Source of the DNA: Rhizobium tibeticum
GTDB lineage: Bacteria > Pseudomonadota > Alphaproteobacteria > Rhizobiales > Rhizobiaceae
NCBI RefSeq assembly: GCF_900110205.1
Contig: NZ_FOCV01000013.1
Coordinates: forward strand, 1 to 64,000
Reading direction: 5' to 3'
DNA: 64,000 nt
Notes under the pieces: generated by a model
The model's input: the letters and a program-made list of their open reading frames with translations, nothing else
Databases searched by the model: none
What the model was told of the DNA's origin: nothing
Made by a program: the position numbers and the translations under genes
In this document: one piece after another, positions 18,159 to 26,706 of the stretch
Position numbering within the stretch: position 1 is the stretch's first letter
Layout of the letters: every line of letters begins with the position of its first letter

Positions 18159-18821
18159 ATGCGGTTTGGGGAGCATTTGAAATCACTCGGAATTTCCGGC
18201 ACGCGTGTGTTCGGCGACAGCATTACTGCCGGCTTCAATGCCAGCCAGCCGCATCTCGCCTGGCCCGCTTTGTTTGCAGCCAAGGTCAACGGCTTCCCAA
18301 TCCGTAATCACGCGATCCCCGGCACTATATTGCAGGGATCGCGCCTTGCAGACGGTAAACTGCGGCCCGACAACGGTATCGGCCGTTTCGAAAATGCGCT
18401 TCTGAATGCGCCCCACCGCGACGCGATCCTGATTCTCTATGGCTATAACGACGCCCGCTATACAGCCGCCCCGGATACGATGAACGTCCGAAACTTCACC
18501 CGCGACTACGCGAAGATGCTGGAAAAGCTGATCGAGGCCGGGCACGCGGAACGGCTAGCGATCGGCAGCCCACCTTACATCCCGGATGCCGGGCTCTCCG
18601 TCGGCAGCACCGGCTTCACAAGTCAGACGCGGATGGGTTTCGAAGGTTACGTCGAGGTCGTGCGCGAGCTGTCGCAACGCTTCTCACTCTTCTATGCACC
18701 TGTTTACGAAAGCATGAAAACTCACGGCGATGGCGACTTGGCCTCAGCCGATCTAGTCCATCCGAGCGATGCCGGACATCGCGCGATCTTTGATGCTTTC
18801 ATAAATGCCGTTCGTTCATAA
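18159..18821 (+). CDS. SGNH/GDSL-family hydrolase
   Basis: The ATG at 18159 has AAGGA 7 bases upstream and is preferred to an ATG at 18144; 220 residues. SGNH blocks are clear: block I VFGDSITAG with the Ser nucleophile, block III YGYNDAR, block V DLVHPSDAGH with catalytic Asp and His. Without a signal peptide the enzyme is cytoplasmic. It probably removes acyl (acetyl) esters from a carbohydrate taken up by the divergent ABC system; the substrate link is inferred from the shared operators. Confidence 0.85.
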   Translation: MRFGEHLKSLGISGTRVFGDSITAGFNASQPHLAWPALFAAKVNGFPIRNHAIPGTILQGSRLADGKLRPDNGIGRFENALLNAPHRDAILILYGYNDARYTAAPDTMNVRNFTRDYAKMLEKLIEAGHAERLAIGSPPYIPDAGLSVGSTGFTSQTRMGFEGYVEVVRELSQRFSLFYAPVYESMKTHGDGDLASADLVHPSDAGHRAIFDAFINAVRS

Positions 18822-19002
18822 CTTGTGTTCCTTCTTCTAAGTTCGGATCGCAGGCCGTTGATGCGTGCCCGCGCTGCCGCTATCGCTATCAACTCGTCAC
18901 GACGTGGAAAAATGACAGGACGGAAGATTGTCATTCCAGGGAGTTCTGATCAGCATTGACCAATGATAGGTTGGTGGTCGCCTATTGACGTGAGCACGGA
19001 AA

Positions 19003-19668
19003 ATGCGCCTGCTTATTGTGGAAGACAACGCCGACCTTGCTGCCTGGCTCGCGAAGGCTCTTAGACAAACACAGTACACTGTGGATATTGCGGCCGACGG
19101 CCTGGACGCCGAGCATATGCTACGTCTTGCGGCCTATTCGGCAGTTATCCTCGATCTGTCCCTACCCAAGTTAGACGGCATAACTGTCTTGAAGCAGTTG
19201 CGCCGCGCCGGCAATAAGGTGCCCGTCATCATTCTCACCGCAAACGCTAGCGTGGAGGGTCGTGTTGCGGGTCTTGATAGCGGTGCGGACGACTATCTCG
19301 CCAAGCCGTTTGAAATTGCGGAACTTGAAGCGCGAATCCGCGCGGTGATCAGGCGTGGTCATGACGTCGCCGCGCCACAAATTGCCGTTGGAGACCTGGT
19401 CCTTGACGGCAGAACGCGACAGTTTTCGCTGCGCGGGCGGCCACTACAGCTCACGCCTCGCGAACACGCCGTGCTCGAGCACCTGATAATGAAAGCGGGG
19501 GCGACTGTGACGAAAACATCCCTTTCCGAAGGGGTCTTTGGATTCGATGATGTTGCTGATCCGAGCGCAATCGAAATCTACGTCCATCGGCTCCGAAAGA
19601 AGCTTGAAGGCAGCTCCATTCAGATCGTAACGCTGCGCGGCCTTGGCTATCTGCTGCGCCATGTTTAA
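19003..19668 (+). CDS. OmpR-family response regulator (TctD/QseB-like)
   Basis: 221 residues. The receiver domain (1-115) has acidic pocket ED at 7-8, phospho-acceptor Asp51 in AVILDLSLP, Thr in ILTAN and Lys in YLAKPFE. The winged-helix DNA-binding domain follows, ending AIEIYVHRLRKKLEG...VTLRGLGYLL. It overlaps the kinase gene by 8 bp, so the two are translated together. By kinase type the pair resembles tricarboxylate-sensing TctDE; the target genes are unknown, but the convergent ABC transporter and the Bug-type remnant at 60.6 kb are suggestive. Confidence 0.92.
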   Translation: MRLLIVEDNADLAAWLAKALRQTQYTVDIAADGLDAEHMLRLAAYSAVILDLSLPKLDGITVLKQLRRAGNKVPVIILTANASVEGRVAGLDSGADDYLAKPFEIAELEARIRAVIRRGHDVAAPQIAVGDLVLDGRTRQFSLRGRPLQLTPREHAVLEHLIMKAGATVTKTSLSEGVFGFDDVADPSAIEIYVHRLRKKLEGSSIQIVTLRGLGYLLRHV

Positions 19669-21069
19669 AGGCCCAAAATCGCTGATCCGAAGGCTGACAG
19701 GCCGAATTGCTCGGCTAAGGCGCAGCCTGCGTGTCCAACTGGTCTCACTGGTCGTCTTGACGCTAGCTGGAGCAATCTGCGTCAACCTCTATTTGAGCTT
19801 CCGCTCAGCCGCTGCTGCCGCCCAGCTCGTTACCGATCGCACTTTGCTGGCATCGGCTCGTGTCATTGCCGAGGCCGTGCACGTCGACGACAGTGGCTCC
19901 GTTCAGATCGAAATTCCCCCCGCCGCATTGGAGATGTTTGACACAGGCTTTGGCGATCAAGTCTTCTATCGAGTGACCACGCCCTGGGGTAACCTACTCT
20001 CAGGGTATCCCGATCTGCCGACGCCGCTGGTCGCGCTGAAGGGCCAGGATTTGATATTTCACGATCAAAGTATTCGAGCGCTCATGCTTGCGCATCCAGT
20101 CGTGGGCCTTGTGGGAGACGGAACGATTGCTGTGACGGTCGGTGTCACGCATGGTAGCCAATATGCAATTCGACGCCAGCTGTGGCTTTCCGATTTCGCA
20201 AACGAGCTTGCGCTTGTTCTACTGGCAGGCCTTGTCACCATCATCGGTCTCCAGAGAGGACTTTCGCCCATATTGCGTCTGCGGGACGCTGTGCGCCAAC
20301 GTGGTCGTGACCGCCTCGATCCATTCCCGCCATTAATGGTACAGACAGAACTGCAGCCGCTCGTTCACGCCTTGAACGAGCATATGGAGAGCGTGCAAAA
20401 TCAGATGGCGGCTCAGCGGCGATTTGTTGCCAATGCCGCTCACCAATTGCGAACCCCACTGGCGCTGATCGCGACCCAGGCCGCGGTGGCCGCCAGGGAA
20501 GTTGACATTCGGCAACGCGATGAAGCACTTCAGGCTCTACAGAAAAGCACGCGTCAAGTTACCCGGCTGGCCGGGCAGCTACTTGCTCTTTCACGGGCCG
20601 AGCCCGGAAACTTCCGCCCACGCACGGACAATATCGACTTGGCGGCTCTTACACGTTCCGTACTCGAAAATGTCGCCGAAGAGGCCTTGAAACGCAGCAT
20701 TGATCTCGGTTTCGACAATAGCGGTCCAGTGAACGTGACTGGTGATGCTACTATGCTCGGCGAGTTGGTGGTGAACCTGGTCGACAACGCACTGCGCTAT
20801 ACGCCAGCCGGCGGCGCGGTGACCGTTACGGTCAAGTCACTGCGAAATATGGCAATCCTCACGGTCGAAGACACCGGCCCGGGAATTCCCGAAGGCGAGC
20901 GCAGGTATTCGAACGCTTCTATCGAGTGATCGGCACACAGACCGAGGGTAGCGGTCTCGGATTGGCGATCGTGCGGGAAGTGGTCGAGAGCGCCGCAGGT
21001 GTCATCGAACTTGGTGATGGAAAAGACGGAGGACTTCTTGTCCTTGTAACATTGCCGCTTGGAGTGTGA
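19661..21069 (+). pseudogene. TctE-like sensor histidine kinase, frameshifted near the C-terminus
   Basis: The ATG at 19661 overlaps the regulator stop. The protein has a first membrane helix (VQLVSLVVLTLAGAICVNLYL), a periplasmic 2CSK-type sensor, a second helix near residue 190, a HAMP-like linker, the H-box FVANAAHQLRTPLALI, N-box LVDNALRYTP and G1 box EDTGPGIP. At 20903-20904 two bases (AG) stand where a codon is expected; the original frame then stops at 20927-20929. After adding one base, the missing VFERFYRV (F-box) and GSGLGLAIVREV (G2-box) are read to the TGA at 21067. The 1409-base length equals a whole gene minus one base. As written, the ATP lid is lost and kinase activity is unlikely. 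Confidence 0.85.
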
Positions 21070-21075
21070 AAACCA

Positions 21076-21104
21076 AAAGGGCCGAGCATGTCACCCGGCC
21101 CTTT
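21076..21104. terminator. bidirectional intrinsic terminator
   Basis: AAAGGGCCG at 21076-21084 pairs with CGGCCCTTT at 21096-21104 around an 11-base loop. It sits between the convergent kinase and ABC permease genes, with A and T runs at the stem base suited to both directions. Confidence 0.8.
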
Positions 21105-21130
21105 CAGCGTTCCAGCAATGCTTGGGAGGA

Positions 21131-22006
21131 TTACTGAACGTCCATCTGCTGTGGCCGCCACTTCGCTAGGCGGTTCTCGATCACGGTCATGATTGCCTCT
21201 GCAACCAGTGTGAAGATCATGACGAGGATAATCGCCGCGAACATGCCTGCGGCATCGAAAGTGCCCTTGGCGATCGAAATCAGCTGGCCAATGCCAAAGC
21301 GGGCGCCGACAAATTCGCCAACGATCGCGCCGATGATAGCAAAGCCGAACGAAACATGCAGGCTCGCGAAGATCCAGCTCATCGCCGATGGAACGATAAC
21401 ACTACGGGTTACCTGCCAATTGGAGGCGCCGAGGATGCGTGCATTGGCGATCATGTTGCGGTCTGCTTCCCGCACGCCCTGAAAAGCGTTTGCGAAAACC
21501 ACGAAGAATACCATGATGAAGGCGAGCGCAACCTTGGATGGCAACCCAAGACCCATGATCATGATGAAGATCGGTGCAAGCACAACGCGCGGGATCGAGT
21601 TGATCGCTTTGATATAAACGGAGAAGATATCGGAGAGGAAGCGGTTGCGGCCAAGACCGACGCCAACGAATACGCCCGCGATCGAACCGGCGAAAAAGCC
21701 GATTAACGCTTCTTGCATGGTAACCCACAGGTTATACCAAAGCGAACCTTCCGTTGTGCCGTTGAGGGCCCAGTCGTAGAGCCGTGCGGCGATGGCGCTT
21801 GGGCTTGCATAGAAAAACGGGTCGATCCAGAGCATTGCGGAGGACAGCTCCCAAAGCCCGAGTGTCGCGACGAGAATGGCGATCTGCCAGAACAAAACCG
21901 TCTGCTTGCGGCGCTTGGTGGACTTCAACGCGACAGCTTCGATTTCGGCATCAGAGGTGCCTGGGCGAAAAACTGCACGCGCCGTCTCCATAGGTACGTT
22001 TGCCAT
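21131..22006 (-). CDS. NitT/TauT-type ABC transporter permease (SsuC-like)
   Basis: Start ATG 22006 (MANVPMETARAVF) with GGGAGG 7-8 bases upstream; 291 residues. Six membrane segments, and a cytoplasmic loop ANARILGASNWQVTRSVIVPSAM matching the EAA loop of SsuC/TauC permeases. It forms the channel of an importer for small anions or N-containing solutes with the next two genes. The order of transcription is binding protein, ATPase, permease. Confidence 0.9.
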   Translation of the reverse strand: MANVPMETARAVFRPGTSDAEIEAVALKSTKRRKQTVLFWQIAILVATLGLWELSSAMLWIDPFFYASPSAIAARLYDWALNGTTEGSLWYNLWVTMQEALIGFFAGSIAGVFVGVGLGRNRFLSDIFSVYIKAINSIPRVVLAPIFIMIMGLGLPSKVALAFIMVFFVVFANAFQGVREADRNMIANARILGASNWQVTRSVIVPSAMSWIFASLHVSFGFAIIGAIVGEFVGARFGIGQLISIAKGTFDAAGMFAAIILVMIFTLVAEAIMTVIENRLAKWRPQQMDVQ

Positions 22007-22019
22007 TGCTAAGACCTCC

Positions 22020-22838
22020 CTATGCCGCTTCGCTCGCACGGCGATAACTGGTTTCAACCTCCTGTCGCAGATCATCCCAGATGGTCTTGCAGTAGTCGAT
22101 GAATTGCTGTTCGTAGCGGATTTCCGACACAACGCGCGGCCGCGGCAGGTCGATCTTGTAGACCGACTTAGCAGTTGCGGGTCCGGCGGTCAGGACATAG
22201 ACCTTGTCGGCAAGTGCGACGGCTTCCTCGAGGTCGTGCGTGACGAAAACCACTGATGCCTTGCGCTCCGCCCATAGTTTCAGCAGTTCCTCGTGCATGA
22301 CGGTGCGTGTCTGCACGTCCAGTGCGGAAAAGGGCTCATCCATCAGTAGGATTTCCGGCTCATTGACGAAGGTCTGAGCGAGCGAGACGCGCTTGCGCAT
22401 GCCGCCGGACAGCTGATGCGGATAGTGGTTCATGAATTTTGAAAGTCCGACGCGTGCCAGCCAGCTCTTGGCCGACGTTTCCGCATCATCGCGCGGCTTG
22501 CCGCGAAACAGGGGACCAGCCATTACATTGTCGATCACGTTCTTCCAGGGGAAGAGGGCATCCGTCTGAAAGGCGAAGCCGACGCGCGGATCGATGCCAG
22601 ACACAGGCCCGCCCATAAGGCGGACTTCGCCAGCACTCGGCCGCGCGAGGCCGGTGACGAGATTGAGCGTCGTCGACTTGCCGCAACCCGTAGGGCCGAC
22701 CACAGCGACGAACTCACCGCGTTCGACAGTCATGTTGAAATCGCGAAGCGCTGTCAGAGACTTGCCGGTCGGAGAAACGAAGCGGCGACTCACATTGATC
22801 AATTCGATCGCTGGATCATGGGTTATATGTTCTGTCAT
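22020..22838 (-). CDS. NitT/TauT-type ABC transporter ATPase (SsuB-like)
   Basis: Start ATG 22838 (MTEHITHDPAIELINV), GAGG site upstream; 272 residues. Walker A GPTGCGKSTTLNLV, Q-loop FAFQTDALFPW, signature LSGGMRKRVSLAQTF, Walker B ILLMDEPFSALD and switch VTHDLEEAV are all present. It lies 13 bp before the permease gene and energises the same importer. Typical length for SsuB/TauB proteins. Confidence 0.9.
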   Translation of the reverse strand: MTEHITHDPAIELINVSRRFVSPTGKSLTALRDFNMTVERGEFVAVVGPTGCGKSTTLNLVTGLARPSAGEVRLMGGPVSGIDPRVGFAFQTDALFPWKNVIDNVMAGPLFRGKPRDDAETSAKSWLARVGLSKFMNHYPHQLSGGMRKRVSLAQTFVNEPEILLMDEPFSALDVQTRTVMHEELLKLWAERKASVVFVTHDLEEAVALADKVYVLTAGPATAKSVYKIDLPRPRVVSEIRYEQQFIDYCKTIWDDLRQEVETSYRRASEAA

Positions 22839-22933
22839 GAGATATCCTCGCGCATGCCTGTAGGCGCGCATACAGGTGCTTTTTGTTCAAGGGAACTGGT
22901 TCCGGCTTGACCGGACGTGCAGCGAAGGGGCGC

Positions 22934-23947
22934 TTATTTGACGTTCTTCACGAATTCCGTCGTGTAGGTCTTCGAAAGATCGATTTGCTTGCCCTTGACG
23001 TTTTTGGAGAATTCCGAGAGTACGGCTAGAACGGTCTTCGGGCCGTCTTCCGGCATGACACCGTCCGGCGTGAACATGCCCTTGCCCGCCTCGAGTGCGT
23101 TGATGTAGCCGTCCTTGTCGCCGACGTAGAAATCCTTAGGCATTTTTTCGGCGATCTCGGCGGCAGAATGCGTATCGATGAATTTCAGGGTCTTCACGAA
23201 CGCATTGGCAAGCTTCTGAGCCTCATCCTTATGTGCGTCGACCCAGGCAGTCTCCATGTAGAGAGAGGCAGCCGGATAGGTGCCGCCGAGCGCCTTGCGC
23301 GTAGACTCGACGGTGCGCATATCGACGAGAACCGATGCCTCCCCGGTCTTGACCATGCGCGAAATTGTTGGCTCCGTCGTCATTCCTGCCTGGATCTGAT
23401 CCTGCTGCATAGCGGCGATGAACGTTCCCCCAGCACCCACTGGGACGGTGACGACGTCTCCGGATTGCAATCCAGCCTTCGATGCCATGTAGAGCGTCAG
23501 GAAATTGGTCGAGGAGCCAAGCCCTGTCACTCCGATCGTCTTGCCTTTAAAGTCGCTGGGGGCATTGATTTCCGGATGCTTGCTCGAGACAAGCACAACC
23601 TCACCTGGGGCCTGGCTGAATTGGACGATCGATTCGACGAATTTGCCTTTCGCCTGCAGATCAACGCAGTGATCATAAAAGCCGACAACCCCCTGCACGG
23701 CGCCGGCAAGCAGCTGATTTTCTGCATCGACGCCAGCCGCCTCGTTCAGAAGTTCGACATCAAGGCCTTCCTCCTTGAAATAGCCAAGTGTCTCGGCGAG
23801 CTTTGCCGGCAAATAGATCTGCTTTTCGTAGCCGCCGACCATGATCGTGATCTTGTCAGCAGCATTGGCTGAACCTGCGGTTGCCATGGCGGCGGCAAGG
23901 AAGGCGGAAACGGCAGCGGAATGAAGAAGTGCGCGCATACAACGCAT
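22934..23947 (-). CDS. NitT/TauT-type ABC substrate-binding protein
   Basis: The ATG at 23947 follows AGGAGGATACAGTCT, an excellent site, and gives 337 residues with a signal peptide (MRCMRALLHSAAVSAFLAAA...SANAAD). The mature part shows the family pattern ITIMVGGYEKQIYLPAKLAETLGYF, GVVGFYDHCVDLQAKGK and GLGSSTNFLTLYMASKAGL. Members bind taurine, sulfonates, nitrate, pyrimidine precursors or riboflavin-like compounds; the ligand here is not predictable. First gene of the three-gene operon. Confidence 0.9.
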   Translation of the reverse strand: MRCMRALLHSAAVSAFLAAAMATAGSANAADKITIMVGGYEKQIYLPAKLAETLGYFKEEGLDVELLNEAAGVDAENQLLAGAVQGVVGFYDHCVDLQAKGKFVESIVQFSQAPGEVVLVSSKHPEINAPSDFKGKTIGVTGLGSSTNFLTLYMASKAGLQSGDVVTVPVGAGGTFIAAMQQDQIQAGMTTEPTISRMVKTGEASVLVDMRTVESTRKALGGTYPAASLYMETAWVDAHKDEAQKLANAFVKTLKFIDTHSAAEIAEKMPKDFYVGDKDGYINALEAGKGMFTPDGVMPEDGPKTVLAVLSEFSKNVKGKQIDLSKTYTTEFVKNVK

Positions 23948-24139
23948 AGACTGTATCCTCCTGATGGTTTTCAGCATCGCCAATAACACACGGGCTCGTG
24001 TCTCCTCCACGATGCGACGACGACAGTAGCAGGCCAAGCTTTCAGTCAGCTTTCAGCCATTGCAGCCAAAACTCAAAATCACGAACGACTATTTGCACGG
24101 GTGCGCAGGACGACGGTAGGCTCTTCAAGCCAACTCAAC

Positions 24140-24346
24140 CATTCATTGCCCGCGGCCTCGACGAAGGCATCCACGCGGCCTCGGGCTGGAGCAGTAATCG
24201 ACGCTGGTACAGACCTGGCCAGCGTCGAGGACCTTCGCCCAGACGATTCGTTCGGCCAGCCTGATTGGAAGATCCGGCGCCACCACACAAGGCGACTTGC
24301 CGCTCAGTTTCAGCGTCACCGGCGTCAGAGTCGTCAAGGACTTTCC
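24140..24346 (-). pseudogene. remnant of a coniferyl-type aldehyde dehydrogenase
   Basis: On the minus strand one frame reads [19 protein letters not shown], then [19 protein letters not shown], which matches the core of coniferyl aldehyde dehydrogenases including the catalytic Cys region (family form NAGQTCVAPDY). A frameshift near 24175 then switches to a frame reading [15 protein letters not shown], the next family segment. Both ends of the gene are absent. A decayed fragment. Confidence 0.6.
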
Positions 24347-24580
24347 CCGACATATATAACTAGCCTTCTTCGAAGATGGCGGCGGGGCGGGCGCCGTCGG
24401 GCCAACAAGTTGGCCAAACATGCGATGTTGTCAGGCGACCCTAGCCAAAAAAGAGACACCTAAAAGCTATGCGACCCGTGGCGCAATCGCGCGTCGCTTG
24501 CATGAGGAAAACAAAAGCATCTCGGAGGCGCTTTCCCTACGCCTCACATTGGCAAAGCGGATTCAAAGCCATCGCAGAAC

Positions 24581-25357
24581 TCATATCCCGGCATACCACT
24601 CATAGCCGCGATCCTCCCAGAACCCGCCATTACCGCCATAAAGCTGGCCTAGGTCCGCGACCGCTTCGATGCCGGTCAGATATTTCGCCTGCTTGTAACC
24701 GAGTTGCCGCTCGACCCTTAGCCTCAACGGGGCTCCATGCGCCACGTCCAGGTCGCGGTCGTTCATCGAGTAGGCAAGGATCGTCTGCGGATGGAAGGCA
24801 TCGACCAGATCGACGCTCTCATAATACCAGCCGTTGCCGTCCAACGTCTTTTCGTATTCATCCGCGCAGTGAAATACGACGTAGCGCGCCTCAGGCTTCA
24901 GCCCGACTGTTTGCAGCAGCTTGCCAAGCGGGAGGCCCGTCCATTTGCCGATCGCGCTCCAGCCTTCGACGCAGTCGTGCCGGGTGATCTGTGTGCGCGA
25001 TGGCATCGCCTTCAGTTGCGCAAGCGAGAACTGCGACGGCTTTTCGACCAGTCCACCGACCTCCAGCCTCCAGTTCGAGAACTGGCGACCCATCCAGTCG
25101 AGATATTGCAGGTTGTCCGGCATGCTGGTGCCGTTCGAGCGAAAGACCGGTGAGAGATCCGGCTCGCTGAATTCACGGGCGAGCGCATTGTCGCCGAGCA
25201 GGACCCGCTGCGTCTTCATGCTGAGACCCTCGGCGATCTTCAGGACCGACTTCGTCCGGTCGCTTTCGACCAATGCGTCGCAACCGCTCAAGCCCAGTGC
25301 AGAGGCGGTCAGGGTCGAACCGAGCAGGAAGCGGCGGCGGGTAAGAAGGCGGCTCAT
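24581..25357 (-). CDS. sulfite oxidase-family molybdopterin oxidoreductase, Tat-exported
   Basis: 258 residues. The N-terminus carries a twin-arginine signal (TRRRFLLGSTLTASALGL) with a lipobox-like LSGC at Cys26. The molybdenum ligand is Cys129 in TRHDCVEGWS, followed by the molybdopterin-binding block VVFHCADEYEKTLDGNGWYY and GAPLRLRVERQLGYKQAKYL. This places it in the SUOX/MsrP-like family, periplasmic. It overlaps the cytochrome b561 gene by four bases, and that cytochrome would pass electrons. The arrangement parallels MsrPQ, which repairs oxidised methionine; substrate is unproven here. Confidence 0.88.
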   Translation of the reverse strand: MSRLLTRRRFLLGSTLTASALGLSGCDALVESDRTKSVLKIAEGLSMKTQRVLLGDNALAREFSEPDLSPVFRSNGTSMPDNLQYLDWMGRQFSNWRLEVGGLVEKPSQFSLAQLKAMPSRTQITRHDCVEGWSAIGKWTGLPLGKLLQTVGLKPEARYVVFHCADEYEKTLDGNGWYYESVDLVDAFHPQTILAYSMNDRDLDVAHGAPLRLRVERQLGYKQAKYLTGIEAVADLGQLYGGNGGFWEDRGYEWYAGI

Positions 25358-26195
25358 TGTTTGCCTCCCTGTTCAATGGCGTAATAGCCGGTGATCATCG
25401 AACGCAAATTGTTGAAGACGCCCGACAGGATCACCATGGCGACATGCACGACGACGAAGGCGACGAGCGAGAAGGCAGTCAGGAAATGGATGGTGCGTGC
25501 CGATTGACGGCCGCCGAAGACATCGAGCAACCAGGGTGCCACAGCATTGAAGCCGGGCGACATGGTGAGCCCCGTGGCGATCATCAACGGCAGCAATACG
25601 AAGATCACCACGAGATAGGTCAGCTTCTGCAACGTGTTGTAGTGCCTTGCCTCCGCTCCCTTCGGAAAGCGCAGCCGGGCATGGTTGACGACCTCGTGGC
25701 CCAAATGAGCGAGCGTCAGTTCATTGCCGGTTGGAGCGAGATCACGGCGGAAATGCCGGCTGGCCAAGCCATGGACGAGATAGACAAGGCCGTTGAGGAC
25801 GAACAGCCAGGCAAAAAAGAAATGCCAGCGTCGGCCGGTCGACAGGTCTTGGTAGCTTGGAACGGTGAGCCAGCTTGGAAAACCCCTTGCTGCCGCCTCG
25901 CCATCAACAGTCGAGAGACCAAGGAAGCCGGTCGTGTTGAAGGTGAGAGAACCGAATGCGTCAGCCCCTTAACCTGGTTGCCGTCTTCGACGGCTTCCAT
26001 GGAAATGAAGGAAGGGTCGTTGTCGGCTCCATACTGGCCCCAATAGAGCGCCGGATGAGCATTGAATATTTGCAGGCCGCTGAACAGCAGCACGGTGAGG
26101 GAAAGCACGTTTACCCAATGCGACAGGCGGACAGTAAGACTGTGGCGGTAGATGAGCGTGTGGCCGGTTTCCCTACCGGAATCGATCCTCGCCAT
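25354..26195 (-). pseudogene. cytochrome b561-type subunit, single-base frameshift
   Basis: From ATG 26195 the protein reads MARIDSGRETGHTLIYRHSL, then VRLSHWVNVLSLTVLLFSGL and DNDPSFISMEAVED, a di-heme cytochrome b domain. Near 25957-25962 (after GLTH) one base is missing; the next frame continues the family sequence SLTFNTTGFLG, RRWHFFFAWLFVLNGL, HGLASRHFRRDL and ARTIHFLTAFSLVAFVVVHV down to 25354. Four helices and paired His ligands are present across both frames, and 842 bases is exactly one short of 281 codons. It would be the membrane electron donor to the molybdopterin enzyme. Broken as written, or a sequence error. Confidence 0.85.
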
Positions 26196-26228
26196 GATTG
26201 TTCTCCAATGAAAGACCTCAGGAGAAGA

Positions 26229-26262
26229 CGCGGCCGCCGCGGATAAAGTTTCAGCGGCCGCG
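26229..26262. terminator. strong hairpin between MXKDX and cytochrome genes
   Basis: CGCGGCCGC at 26229-26237 and GCGGCCGCG at 26254-26262 form a 9-bp GC stem with a 16-base loop. It lies in the 81-bp gap between two leftward genes. There is no T run, so it may stabilise the upstream mRNA or attenuate read-through rather than terminate fully. Confidence 0.6.
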
Positions 26263-26276
26263 AGATACGAGAACGC

Positions 26277-26522
26277 TTATTTCATCGCGTCGCAGGCCTT
26301 CATCATGTCGGCCTTTTTCATCGCGTCCTTTTCCATACCGGCCTTGTGCATGCAGTCCGTCTTGGTGTTCGACTTCATGGCGTCCTTCGACATCGCATTG
26401 CTTTGCATATTGTCCGTCTTCATTGCGTCGGACTTCATGGCATCCTCAGCCGACGCGGCACCGGCGAGCGAAAGGCCGACGACGAACATGCACGCTGCAA
26501 GGCTGGAAAGAAGCTTGGTCAT
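26277..26522 (-). CDS. pentapeptide MXKDX-repeat protein
   Basis: 81 residues. After a cleavable signal peptide (MTKLLSSLAACMFVVGLSLA ending near ASAED) come repeated five-residue units such as DAMKS, DAMKT, NAMSK, DAMKS, GMEKD and DAMKK. This is the MXKDX repeat family, small periplasmic Met/Lys-rich proteins. The Met-rich composition fits binding of metal or scavenging of oxidants beside a MsrP-like enzyme, which is inference. A sigma-F-type promoter lies upstream at 26612-26587. It is probably the first gene of the leftward module. Confidence 0.88.
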   Translation of the reverse strand: MTKLLSSLAACMFVVGLSLAGAASAEDAMKSDAMKTDNMQSNAMSKDAMKSNTKTDCMHKAGMEKDAMKKADMMKACDAMK

Positions 26523-26586
26523 GGAATTCTCCTAGAATGGAATTGTCGTGTCCGCCGGCTGCGTGCCAATGGCTCACACCTACCCA

Positions 26587-26612
26587 TTCGAGAGAGCCTC
26601 GAAATGCGTTAC
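26587..26612 (-). promoter_or_regulatory. predicted sigma-F (ECF) promoter for the MXKDX operon
   Basis: On the minus strand GTAACG (26612-26607), 16 bases, then CGAA (26590-26587). The Caulobacter sigma-F consensus is GTAACC-N16-CGAA. It points at the MXKDX gene, about 65 bases downstream, whose neighbours include the sigma factor itself. Confidence 0.75.
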
Positions 26613-26665
26613 AGCCTCACACGCATGTGATAGATCCGTGATGCCAAACATTTTTGATCTGCCCT

Positions 26666-26690
26666 GTAACCGATTGGCTGCTTCTGCGAA
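26666..26690 (+). promoter_or_regulatory. predicted sigma-F (ECF) promoter for the sigma/nrsF operon
   Basis: GTAACC at 26666-26671, 15 bases, then CGAA at 26687-26690, 16 bases before the ATG at 26707. It matches the Caulobacter sigma-F consensus with a spacer one base shorter, implying autoregulation. Its position inside the longer upstream frame argues that the sigma gene starts at 26707. Confidence 0.7.
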
Positions 26691-26706
26691 TGAACTCGCT
26701 GACAAC

